Positions 24,696-34,550 of a stretch of 64,000 nucleotides of DNA are shown piece after piece. The stretch comes from Liolophura sinensis. Its lineage: Eukaryota > Mollusca > Polyplacophora > Chitonida > Chitonidae. The stretch's first letter is position 1. Every line of letters starts with the position of its first letter. The notes under the pieces were generated by a model. That model saw only the letters and a program-made list of their open reading frames with translations. It was not told the DNA's origin and did not search any database. Location of the stretch: the NCBI RefSeq assembly GCF_032854445.1, contig NC_088305.1:20748955-20812954 (forward strand). Direction: 5' to 3'. The translations under genes and the position numbers were made by a program.

Positions 24696-24752
24696 CATGT
24701 GACAAATTGTTGACAGGATAATCTGATAACACATTGGCAGTAGTGATACTTG

Positions 24753-24897
24753 GTTTATTTATTTATTTGATTGGTGTTTTACTCTGTACAGTGAGTCCAG
24801 AATATTTCACTTATATGACGGCGGCCAGCATTATGGTGGGTGGAAACCGGGCAGAGCCAGGGGGAAACCCATGACCATCCGCAGGTTGCTGCAGACC
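24753..24897 (-). mobile_element. SINE family 1, 5'-truncated with perfect target duplication
   Basis: The minus strand has the body from GGTCTGCAGCAACC to the tail; the tRNA head is absent. The 11-bp AGTGATACTTG lies at 24742-24752 and 24898-24908, directly abutting both ends, so truncation happened at insertion. Confidence 0.9.
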
Positions 24898-25149
24898 AGT
24901 GATACTTGAACATTTACAATGACGTGTAGCATTCCGATAATGTCATTATTGTCTAAACAAGGAAATCAGATTATTGTACAGAGAAAAATAATATAAGATA
25001 TTGATCTGCATTCAAACCAGGAAGTTGATGGAAATATACATATATACATGTAGATAGATGTTCAGGAAGGTCAATTTAGGCCAGTTGATGATATGTATCC
25101 TGACATTGATGGAAATTACAGATGCTACATACATCGAATAGTTTCATCG

Positions 25150-25475
25150 GGAGCAGAAGATCCAGGGTCAATCCTGGGTTGCGTCCCAACTAAGACTTTA
25201 AAAGAGGAAGTTCTAACTTCCTTGCTTGGTGTTCAGCATGAAGGGGATAGTGCAATGACTGGCTGACCCGTATCAGTATAATGGCTCGGACGTGGCGGCT
25301 TACTTGCCTTCGGTAAGGCGTCTCAGTGAAGTAACACTAGATAAAAGAGCGATGGAAATCCGTCCTGCACCAAGGAGGCATGCTACATGCACACTAAGGA
25401 TTGCTTCGTCGTCACATGACTGAAAAATTGTTAAGTACGATGTAACACCCCAAGCACCCACTCACTCACTCAAAG
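25150..25475 (+). mobile_element. SINE family 2b copy
   Basis: GATCCAGGGTCAATCCTGGG (B-box-like), TTAAAAGAGGAAGTTC, GTTCAGCATGAAGGGG, GGCTTACTTGCCTTCGGTAA and the 3' module TCGTCGTCACATGACTGAAA...AACACCCCAAGC, ending in a (CACT)n-like tail. It parallels 2052-2310 and shares the 3' module with family 2a. Confidence 0.65.
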
Positions 25476-25502
25476 AGTTTCAAGACTATACATGCTGATT
25501 AA

Positions 25503-25761
25503 TTTATTTATTGATTTGATTGGTGTTTTACTCTGTATTCAAGAATATTTCACTTATATGACGTCCGCCATCATTGTGGCGGGAGAAAACCGGGCACAGC
25601 CCGGGAGAAACCCATGACCATCCGCAGGTTGCTGGAGGACCTTCCCACTTACAGCCGGAGAGGAAGCCAGCATGAGCTAGACTTAAACTCACAGCGACCG
25701 CATTGGGGAGAAGCTCCTGGGGCATTACGCTGCGCTAGCTTGCTAACAACCCCAGCCACAT
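25503..25761 (-). mobile_element. SINE family 1, near full length
   Basis: All parts are present on the minus strand, including the B-box region (AGCTAGACTTAAACTCACAG on the + strand) and the head (GCTGCGCTAGC). The duplication CATGCTGATTAA (25491-25502) / CATGCTAATTAA (25762-25773) has one mismatch. Confidence 0.88.
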
Positions 25762-26549
25762 CATGCTAATTAAGGCAGGCATTTCTGTTTTTTTTTTTTA
25801 AAAAAAGACAATGAATGGTTGATGACTGGTCTGGCTATTTGTTGTTCCACATGGTGTCCTTGGCTACGTGCAAGTGTACTTGTACATGTCTCATGATGTG
25901 CGATACATGTATATACAGTAATACTCTAGATTTGTCTGGAGCTGCTTTTATCATCTGCATTGATTTGTTACTAATAACATGCGCTTGGGAAACAAGAATT
26001 AAAAGAAGCGGTCCAAATAGAGTAGCGAATGCATTGTAAACAATGAGAAAGGATGAAAAAAATGTATGCTGACATGCACCTGTACACATGTACACTGTTG
26101 TCAGTATATGTATATTTCTTATGATTGACCCGGTTCCATGCACGCCCATCTGTCCAGGTATCACTGGTATGGAGGACATTGTACATTAGCCTGGGGTCAT
26201 AATGTACACCTGTCTAAAGAGGCAGTGTAACTGTGAAGATGATGCATTAGTGTGAGTGTGTAGGTGTATAGCTGTACGTTACCTGTCACCTGCAGGCTGT
26301 ACAGTACATGCTACCATGCATGTCGACACGCTTTCTCACCTGTTTGAGAAATCCCAGTATCTTCTGAGGAAAATACAAATTTATATCATATGATTGAGTG
26401 GCATCATCGATAGCTGGCCGATTGGTATGTAGACATGTGGAGTGGATATAATCACTAGACTATGTGTATGTGTGGGCTTGGGGGTTTAACATGGTACTTA
26501 ACAAATTGGTGTGTGTACATACAGTGTATGTTGTGTCTTCTTATGGCAG

Positions 26550-26822
26550 GCCGAGTCCATGTCGCCAAAGTGCTACTGCCACTGAAGCCTCATGCCAAAG
26601 ACACCTGAGCTGACACCCCACTCAGTCACATCATACTGACACTAGGCACACCAGCCATATTTCCTTGCTCTAATCTCTCAGTGCTGAGCACCAGGCGAAG
26701 CAGCAATAAGTACATGTGCCATTTTTAAAGTCTTTGATATGACCCAACACTAGTTTGATCCCAGGGCCTCCCAACTTTGAGGCAGACACTCTTTTCCATT
26801 AGCCCACCAAAGCGGCCATGAT
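26550..26822 (-). mobile_element. SINE family 2a copy
   Basis: Read on the minus strand: head GGCCGCTTTGGTGGGCTAAT, B-box-like GGGATCAAACTAG, then the body (ATGGCACATGTACTTATTGC, GCTCAGCACTGAGAG, TCAGTGTGATGTGACTGAGT). Same order as 50843-51174. It ends before the 3' module of family 2. Confidence 0.65.
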
Positions 26823-26829
26823 CAGTGGT

Positions 26830-26846
26830 GTATATATATATATATA

Positions 26847-26893
<47 letters not shown>
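26830..26893. repeat. (TA)n/(TG)n microsatellite
   Basis: TA run with a short TGTGTG interruption. Confidence 0.97.
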
Positions 26894-26895
<2 letters not shown>

Positions 26896-27066
26896 TGCCC
26901 ATTGTTGTTGTTGCAGATTACACCTTGCCTATTGCAAAGGAACAACCTAAAAGTCACGTGCTAAGCATTTGCTCTTTCGGTTATTATCTGTGTCGATACA
27001 TGTATTTTCATCTATATTTCTTCAATGAGTATGTCAAAATTAAAACGGTGTACATATTTGTATTAA

Positions 27067-27300
27067 CTCTAATTCCTAAACCTTTTCGCATATAAAAAGA
27101 GAAATTTTCAGCACAATTTAGGCAAATTTTTGCTTTGACTTTTGAGACAAAACTATACATGTACATGAATTGGATTGGCCAGTTTCAGGGTTTCATAAAA
27201 AGGTTTTTTTTTTTTTCATAAAATTCCACACAGAATAATGCCTTTAGACTATGCTTGAATCAACACCTTGCAAACATGTCAAAAGGTTGAAGAATTACAG
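27067..27300 (+). mobile_element. MITE family A copy
   Basis: CTCTAATTCCTAAACCTTTT, TTTTGAGACAAAACTATACA, GGATTGGCCAGTTTCAGGGT, CACAGAATAATGCCTTTAGA, ACCTTGCAAACATGTCAAAA, GGTTGAAGAATTACAG. A poly-T run and a TACATG insertion lengthen it to 234 bp. Confidence 0.8.
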
Positions 27301-27909
27301 TGTGTACATGTAGTTTGTATATATATGCATAGCCTATACACACATTATAAGTAGATAGGTTTTCACAAAGCAGCCAGTCTCTAATACAGTAAGTTGCTTT
27401 GACTTTTTTGGTATTGGACGCCTAATTTTTTGCCCTGGCAGACAGACAGAAATGTGAGCTGTGTGTTTGACACCAGACTGAGATGTTTGGATAGTGACCC
27501 TCTATAGTTGTTAAATAAACTTTTTTGCATAGTCTTTGAACAGAAAAAGGCAGGTCGTTGCCTGGTGTGGCCTGGTCCAACTGTGTTTTTGCCATGCGAT
27601 ATGCCAGGCATGACTTGTCATTGAAGTTTAGACCAAACCCAGATTTTGTTTAGAGATAATGGTTTGGTAGGGCCCTTCATTCACACACATACATGTTCAA
27701 CAGTGCAGCTGTACATGTGACTGGCCAGTGTGGATAGCTGCAGTCTCTTCTCAGACTTGTGAGCATGGTTAGAAAGTCAAGGGCTGGGAGAAGATGAGAC
27801 ATGTACAAGTAGTATATATGATGTTGCTACTTCAAGTGACAAGGATGTCTTAAAAGGGCTGTGTTTTCTGTGAGCTTTGGTTGATGAGGTTCCCGTTTTT
27901 GTTTTCCAG

Positions 27910-27946
27910 GAAGGAGAAATCTTCACGGATGAAAATGACCCAGAAG
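27910..27946 (+). CDS. ARHGAP21: ARHGAP21/23 exon B: 37-nt microexon, acidic PDZ loop
   Basis: Acceptor gttttccag and donor gtaagg bound a 37-nt exon that encodes EGEIFTDENDPE (residues 49-60) plus the first base of a Gly codon. It enters in phase 0 and leaves in phase 1, exactly what exon A (ends phase 0) and exon C (needs one base) require. It falls in the PDZ domain where human ARHGAP21 has an acidic insertion (KDEENGN), so position and charge agree. If it were skipped, exon A joined to exon C would hit TGA after eight codons. Identification rests on phase, splice signals and matching position; the peptide alone is too short to be diagnostic. Confidence 0.85.
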
Positions 27947-28263
27947 GTAAGGACTTACACCAATATTTAATAAATAGTTTGTACCAAAAATTAAATGCCC
28001 TTCCAAAACTCGAGGGCAGCCAAAGTTTAGTCCAGTAATGAATCGTTTAAGGGGCTTTTAGGAGCTGGTGTAATGAACTAAGATGACAAATTACTCATAC
28101 ATGTGTGTTTGGACAACGAATGGCTTGAATTATTTCTGGTGACATTTCGATCCATCTTCTAACATCATTTTCAAAGCAATAAATTAAACTGGGAGCTACT
28201 TTAGAATGTCACCAGCAATAATTAAGGGAGTTTGATATCCATAAATGTGGCATCTTAGCACTA

Positions 28264-28491
28264 CCCTAGTTCCTCAACCTTTTCACGTATGAAAGAGCAA
28301 ATTTAAGTATGCTTTATGCACCTTTGAGATTTGATTTTAAAAACAAAACTACATTGACTGGTTTGGCCAATTTCTGGACTTCACAGAAAATGTAATTTTA
28401 TCGATCTACATAGAATAATACTTTCAGAATATGCTTGAATAAACATCTTGCTAACATGCGAAAGAAAGAAAAAAAGGTTGAAGAATTTCAG
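28264..28491 (+). mobile_element. MITE family A, TA-flanked
   Basis: 228 bp between TA (28262-28263) and TA (28492-28493). Ends CCCTAGTTCCTCAACCTTTT / AAAGGTTGAAGAATTTCAG. A short AAAG-rich insertion lies inside the right arm. It is 317 bp after microexon B. Confidence 0.83.
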
Positions 28492-29160
28492 TATGTGCTT
28501 TTGGAAGCGAATTGGTGCTGTCAACGTCAATACCTGCATGAACAGCAGCATTTGATGGGGAAAAGCTGAACTGTGCATCCAGAAGTGGCCATAGAGGTTA
28601 ATATGAACAGGTACAAATGAACTTATAATAGGATACAATTTGACGGTGGAAAAAAACTGAGCTGAACATCCAGGAATTAGCCCCAGGAGGACTTGGATAT
28701 CTCTGCCCCAGGCTTCTTTATGAATCTGGCTTGTATCTTACAGCTGTTTAGCAGCTGCCTCTATGTATATGTTCTCCCCATCTCCAACCCTACTATTTAC
28801 ATGAACATGTAACTGTTTTCTATATCCGTGATTTCAGAGATATGTTTACTGTCACAAAGCTAGGTTTAGAATCACCATCTACTACATATATTTTTTGGTG
28901 TGGAGTCTGTGTATTATCTAGTGATATTTTGACTGGCTAAGATGGGTCTGTCGTGTTATTATACCAATACCTAGCCGTAAATTCCTTGATCTAGTAGGTC
29001 TAATCATGAAAACATATATACTTGAACGTAGGTGCGCTTTCTCAACTGTTACAGGTTTATCAGTGGATTTTACATAAATTTGCGTGTAAATAATGATGCT
29101 TAAAGTATGTCAGTATTATTAAGACATTTAGGGATAAAAATGAATCAAAGTCTTTTTTGC

Positions 29161-29690
29161 AGAAGGAGGCCTTAAGGCAGTAGATTATTATTACATGTTT
29201 GATATAAGTGAAAGAGGCCTTAGTGCTGTAGATTATTACATGTTAGATATCAGTGAAAGAGGCCTTAGAGCTGTAGATTATTACATGTTTGATATCGGTG
29301 AAAGAGGCCTAAGAGCTGTAGATTATTACATGTTTGATATAAGTGAAAGAGGCCTTAGTGCTGTAGATTATTACATGTGTAGATATCAGTGAAAGAGGCC
29401 TTAGAGCTGTAGATTATTACATGTTTGATATCGGTGAAAGAGGCCTTAGAGCTGTAGATTATTACATGTTTGATATCCGTGAAAGAGGCCTTAGAGCTGT
29501 AGATTATTACATGTTTGATATCAGTGAAAAAGGCCTTAGAGCTGTAGATTGTTACATGTTTGATATCAGTGAAAGAGGCCTTAGAGCTGTAGATTATTAC
29601 ATGTTTGATATCAGTGAAAGAGGCCTTAGAGCTGTAGATTATTACATGTTTGATATTAGTTAAAAGAGGCCATAAAGCAGAGTATTACAT
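29161..29690 (+). repeat. 45-bp minisatellite with an open 15-codon frame
   Basis: About 11 units of GAAAGAGGCCTTAGAGCTGT + AGATTATTACATGTTTGATA + TCAGT. Because 45 is divisible by three, one frame repeats FDISERGLRAVDYYM. A 2-bp insertion near 29380 shifts that frame, so the array is not one continuous coding unit. It lies in the intron after microexon B. Confidence 0.92.
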
Positions 29691-29718
29691 ATTTAGACAA
29701 TACATGTACATATAGATA

Positions 29719-29938
29719 CTGTAATTCTTCAACCTTTCCACATGTTTGCAAGGTGTTTTTTCAAGCATTTTTTCATGTAGGTAATATTCTGTGGAAAATA
29801 TAAAAATTATACTTTTTGTGAAGCCCTGGAATTATTAAACTCAACCAGTGTGGTTTTGTCTCAAAAATCAAATTTAAAATGTGCATAAATTGCACTGAAA
29901 GTTGCTCTTTCATATGTGAAAAAGATGAGGAATTAGGT
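29719..29938 (-). mobile_element. MITE family A, TA-flanked
   Basis: 220 bp between TA (29717-29718) and TA (29939-29940). Ends CTGTAATTCTTCAACCTTTC / AAGATGAGGAATTAGGT. Interior ATACTTTTTGTGAAGCCCTG, CAACCAGTGTGGTTTTGTCT. Confidence 0.85.
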
Positions 29939-30270
29939 TACACCTGTACATGGATATGCCTTGTGAAGGTTGTGGAAAATTATGTGGAAGTTATTTGCTA
30001 GGGGACAACATTACTGGGGTAATAGGAAAATATTATTGAAGGCCTTCAAATTTGAAGCGTGCTATCACACTCCCACGCCTTCACACTCCTGAAATAAAAT
30101 CTAGGTGTGCTAGTGTCACATGTCTGACACAATAATCAACAGTCTGGGATTGTGGGATTTAGGTGTACAAATCACACGTCGAATCTTCTTCAAAAGTGAT
30201 GTGATAATCACACACCTGCTGAAAGACAAAAGGTAAAAACAAGAAAAGCACTTCAATTCATAACATGTCC

Positions 30271-30273
30271 ATA

Positions 30274-30312
<39 letters not shown>
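30271..30312. repeat. (TA)n microsatellite
   Basis: About 40 bp of TA with one AA interruption. Confidence 0.95.
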
Positions 30313-30316
<4 letters not shown>

Positions 30317-30660
30317 AATTCTGTTGAAGCTATTTGGATTATGGACATTATTGGGGTAAAAAAAAAACAAAAAAAAAAAAACAGTTTGAATTGGTATTAG
30401 CTGAAGTACAGATCACCCATGGGGTCATGGTAAGATTATACATGTATGTGTTGTGATGTAGAAGTATACCTAGGTCATACCAGTCATCCCTGCTATGCCG
30501 GCATGTGTACACCATTAGCAAATGTCAGGGATAATATTTATGCATGTGGACATCAAATGGCAGACCTGTTTAAATGTTACCCGTTTATTTACTTACATAC
30601 TACAAGCGCAGCGAGAGGATGAAATGCAGGTGACTTGTTTGGCAGGCACATAGCTGTACA

Positions 30661-30692
30661 TACTGTAATTCTTCAACCATTGCGAGTTAAAT
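30661..30692 (-). mobile_element. MITE family A terminal fragment
   Basis: TACTGTAATTCTTCAACCAT only; the sequence after it leaves the family consensus. Confidence 0.5.
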
Positions 30693-30848
30693 ATTTTTTT
30701 TGAAAGTCTCAGAATTATCAGTACTGGAAGAATTGAAAATTCCGGTTATGATCAACCCTGGAGGTAGTCCGTTCTTGCAAATTAGAACTGATCAACAATT
30801 TCGTGTATATATACACGTATAGGTATAGACCTTCAGACTACAAATAGA

Positions 30849-30930
30849 CAGGGAACAGGCCAAGGCTGAGCGGTTGAGGTTCTTGTCTTCAATTTCTAGG
30901 ACAGAGGTGGGGGTTCAAATCAAGCTTTGG
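30849..30930 (+). repeat. tRNA-like fragment, SINE family 3 candidate
   Basis: GGGAACAGGCCAAGGCTGAG with an A-box-like TGAGCGGTTGAGG, then GGGGTTCAAATCAAGC (B-box-like) and CTTTGGCCA. Shares its layout with 3066-3160. It directly precedes a truncated MITE at 30937. Confidence 0.4.
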
Positions 30931-30936
30931 CCAAGA

Positions 30937-31127
30937 AAAGAGCAACTTTAAGTGCAATTTATGCACATTTTGGTTTGATTTTGGACACAAAACTACATTG
31001 TCTATGCTAATTTTCAGGGCTTCACAAAAAGTACAATTTTATCAGTCAGCACAGAATGATGGCTTCATAATATACATGTACTTGAATAAACACCTTGCAA
31101 ACGTGAAACAGTTGAAGAATTACAGTA
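30937..31127 (+). mobile_element. MITE family A, left-truncated
   Basis: AAAGAGCAACTTTAAGTGCA, TTTATGCACATTTTGGTTTG, GGGCTTCACAAAAAGTACAA, AACACCTTGCAAACGTGAAA, CAGTTGAAGAATTACAGTA. The terminal 30 bp on the left are missing. Confidence 0.75.
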
Positions 31128-32299
31128 AGTTACGGGAAAGCTTCTTGAAGTTTGGTGAGTGGCTTTTAAGGATTTACTGAGCTATCCAACCATTTCTCAG
31201 AGTTGGGAATGTCTGTGTTTCGTCTTGAGACACTTGTGTGCCGCACCTCTTTTGTTTGGCTTCCTAATCGTCCAGTCATCTGTTGTAGCCGGATGTTTGT
31301 CTTGCTTGCTCTCTAGGGACCATTTTTGGTGTTCCAGCCTATCTAGTGTCACAAAACACCAGCCGTTTCCACCAGCCCTCCGCTAGTCTGGCATGTTTTC
31401 AGTGACAACTCACTGCTTCCAGAGAGAGAACTCTCTTCTTGAGTTATTGCACAATGAGGTCGGGAAGAGGCTTTTGTTTTTTGGCAAGTCTGTCTGTCTG
31501 AGAGGCTCATTGGAACCCAGAAGGAGAAGCAAAACAATCGTAGCTTCGGGTTTCAGTTTGAACTTAAAGACCACGACCAGTTACATGTGCGTCCGTCCAC
31601 ATGGCTTTATACATAATGGAATCAGATGCTACAATTGTTTTTTAGTTCTGTCAAAATACTTCTACCGTCTTGATGTAACAATTTATATCACTTGAACAAA
31701 GTTATCATACTAAGGTACATCTCTTTGGCCAAATGTAGGCCCCTTCACATTAAAGTTAAGAAGGCAGTTTTCACAAAAAAAACATTTGTATTGATTCACA
31801 ATTTTGGTGATGGATGTACATAATCAGTTTATGTGTTTAGGGAAATTGATCAATTCAGTGGTATATTTGAGTGCATGGGGTTTTTCAGTGTCTGGGGCCT
31901 AAGTTGCACATTGAACTGGTAATACATGCAGATGCGGTGTTATGCACAGGTTAACTTGTTTTTACCAAAAATAACAGCTTGAAAATTCCTCCATGAATCC
32001 CTTGATAGTAGACATGACTGACTAATTATAAGATAATTTTTTAGAGTATCATTCTCTGGTGTCACTGGTGCAGTCAGCGATTCACAACACCTGCCAAAAT
32101 GACCAGATAGCTACAATTGCTGGTCAGGGATATTATAGTAATGGGTTCCCTCAGAACTCTAATCCGATGATGTCTACATGTACAATGCATGTTTGAATTC
32201 AGATCAGCATTGGTCTCTACAGTTACACATACACCCAAGAATTGTCAGATATATCTTCACCAGTTCATCCATCCATAAACTTCACCTTCACCCTGGCCA

Positions 32300-32392
32300 T
32301 TTCATCAACCTTTTCGCATGTTAATATGGTGTTTTAGGAAGATATGTTTTGAGGGCAATGCATGTATGATGAACTTTTTGTGAATTCAGCTC
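32300..32392 (-). mobile_element. MITE family A, partial
   Basis: TTTCATCAACCTTTTCGCAT, TGGTGTTTTAGGAAGATATG, ATGAACTTTTTGTGAATTCA follow the family order, then it breaks off before a (TCAG)n tract. Confidence 0.5.
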
Positions 32393-32396
32393 TGAA

Positions 32397-32423
32397 GTCA
32401 GTCAGTCAGTCAGTCAGTCAGTC
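32397..32423. repeat. (TCAG)n tract
   Basis: Six to seven tandem GTCA units. Confidence 0.93.
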
Positions 32424-33160
32424 TGAAATGTAGTCGATGAAACAATCAAATGTTTCAAAAAAAAGGTATATGTACAGTGTTCAGTGTAAATGTGTTGTAT
32501 GTGTAGATGGACTTGTGTGTGTGGTGTACATTCATCTGCTTGGTAGGGTAGGGCAGAAGGATGGGTATAGCACTAGTCAGTCGGTCTGGCAGATTGTCAG
32601 TGTATCTGTGTTTTGATCCTACCCCTGAGGTACTCTTAAGGATGGCTTTCACCCACAGCTGTCGTTGTCTTAAGTCCGGGGTTACCAGGTTCTTTATAGC
32701 CACAAGTTAAAGGTTGAATGTTGAGATTACCCTAGCTTCAGTCTCTTTTGGTAATATTTGTGTCCAAAGAAACAGTTTGACTAAGTGTAACGGTTTTGTT
32801 GGTATAGGTAAGTTCGAATGCAATGTTTGGTTGCTAGGTGCTATATAAACACAAGTGAAGGGTTGAGTATTGATATGGCGCTATCATACGTCTTTTGGTA
32901 ATATTTTTTTGTGAAGAAACTGACTAAATGCAACATAATATAGGTAAAGATAAGTTTAAATGCAATGTTGGCACCTAAATAATTTGATTTGAGTGTAAAG
33001 CTGCCTTTTTTGTCGCTTTAGGCAAGGTTGAAGTGTTTTATTAAAAAAGTAAATGTGTAAAATTTTTGACCCAGGGTGCATGAACCTGTGCACGTAGCAT
33101 AAGCAAACTGGTATTAGAACGTCAGATTATACAGATTATATTAGTTTTAAATCTCAGTGA

Positions 33161-33377
33161 TTTATTTATTTATTTGATTGGTGTTTTATGCCGTCCTCAA
33201 GAATATTTCACCTAAACAAACAGTGGCCAGCACTATCTTGAAAGGAAACCAGGCAGAACCCAGGGGACACCCACGACCATCCACAGTTGCTGCCTGACCT
33301 TCCCACTTACGGCCAAGAGAGGGAAGCCAGCATGAGCTGGACTTGAACTCACAGCTACTGCATTGGTGAGAGGCTTG
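33161..33377 (-). mobile_element. SINE family 1, head-truncated
   Basis: The minus strand shows the tail, ATATTCTTGAGGACGGCATA, body and B-box region (AGCTGGACTTGAACTCACAG on the + strand). The A-box end is missing after AGAGGCTT. Confidence 0.8.
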
Positions 33378-33881
33378 AAGGTTAAACCCCCATGAGGTTG
33401 AGGGATTGTTGGACTGACAGGCCAAACTGCTGTGGTAAATGGCACTTCATGGTTAGAGACTACAGTAGACTGTCACAGTTTGGGGGGCCCTTGTGAAAGT
33501 AAGTGGTCAAAGAGGCTCTTGTGGTCAGCCGTGCAGTCTCCCACCAGTATAATTTGTATATCTGCATGCCTTAATTGGAAAGTTCATCAGTAACTTGACA
33601 AACTTCAGTGGTTTTTCCACAGGCACTTCAGTTTCTTCTACCCATAATGTTGACTGCAATCAATACAACTGGAAAATTCTAAAACGTGGCATTAAGTGAC
33701 ACTCAAGTAAATGTATAATAAATAAATAAATACATGTATATAAAAAAATGTACTAGTATACTTGATGATGGCTGAAAGTGACCAAACCCTATAAAGTTCA
33801 TGCATAAGTGAAGCCATGTCAAAGTTGACAATAGGTTATTAGGGGAATATTAATCTTTAAATGAAGTTATCATGTATTTAT

Positions 33882-34350
33882 TGCATCCATTCCTGTCTTA
33901 TATTCATGGACAAAAAGTTCTCCTTGCAAAATTTTTCATGATGAATTCTTGACAGGTCTGTGCATCCATTCCTGTCTTATATTCATGGACAAAAAGTTCT
34001 CCTTGCAAAATTTTTCATGATGATTTCTGACAGGTCTTGCATCCATTCCTGTCTTATATTCATGGACAAAAAGTTCTCCTTGCAAAATTTTTCATGATGA
34101 TTTCTGACAGGTCTTGCATCCATTCCTGTCTTATATTCATGGACAAAAAGTTCTCCTTGCAAAATTTTTCATGATGATTGCTGACAGGTCTGTGCATTCA
34201 TTCCTGTCTTATATTCATGGACAAAATGTTCTCCTTGCAAAATTTTTCATGATGATTTCTCACAGGTCTGTGCATCATTCCTGTCTTATATTCATGGACA
34301 AAAAGTTCTCCTTGCAAAATTTTTCATGATGATTGCTGACAGGTCTGTCC
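33882..34350. repeat. 77-bp minisatellite
   Basis: Six units of 76-78 bp: TGCATCCATTCCTGTCTTAT, ATTCATGGACAAAAAGTTCT, CCTTGCAAAATTTTTCATGA, TGATTTCTGACAGGTC. Very high similarity between units suggests recent expansion or homogenisation. Confidence 0.94.
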
Positions 34351-34356
34351 ATGTCA

Positions 34357-34550
34357 GTATTTTTAGTTTCTCACTGGAATTTATGCATACAGTTATTATG
34401 AAAAGGACACTAAGATGATGTGTTTATGTCACTAAATCTGCAAGCTTCATACGACTGTGCAGATTATTTCTCCGCACCCCATAGCTATCCTAGAAATGTT
34501 TCAAAACATTGGTCTCGCAGATCTGGCTGAAAAAGGTTGAGGATTTAGAG
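34357..34550 (+). mobile_element. MITE family B copy
   Basis: Interior CAGTTATTATGAAAAGGACA, TTATGTCACTAAATCTGCAA, GCTTCATACGACTGTGCAG and ATGTTTCAAAACATTGGTCT match 6228-6449. The right end AAAAAGGTTGAGGATTTAGA is followed by TA. The left end is uncertain. Confidence 0.65.

Larger units (their letters stand above)
16747..27909 (+). other. ARHGAP21: Intron between PDZ exons A and B (11.2 kb)
   Basis: Bounded by gtgaga and gttttccag. It contains a SINE fragment (18130-18241), a foldback (19683-19840), a C-rich tract (20168-20220), a MITE (20662-20878), a degenerate SINE (21349-21470), a 40-bp array (21740-22252), a TACATG-rich array (22537-23036), a degenerate MITE (24593-24695), and SINEs at 24753-24897, 25150-25475, 25503-25761 and 26550-26822, then (TA)n and a MITE at 27067-27300. 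I see no exon in the remainder. Confidence 0.85.

Noticed and set aside
33882-34350. CRISPR-like array
   Set aside because: Direct tandem 77-bp units without unique spacers; the window is animal DNA.
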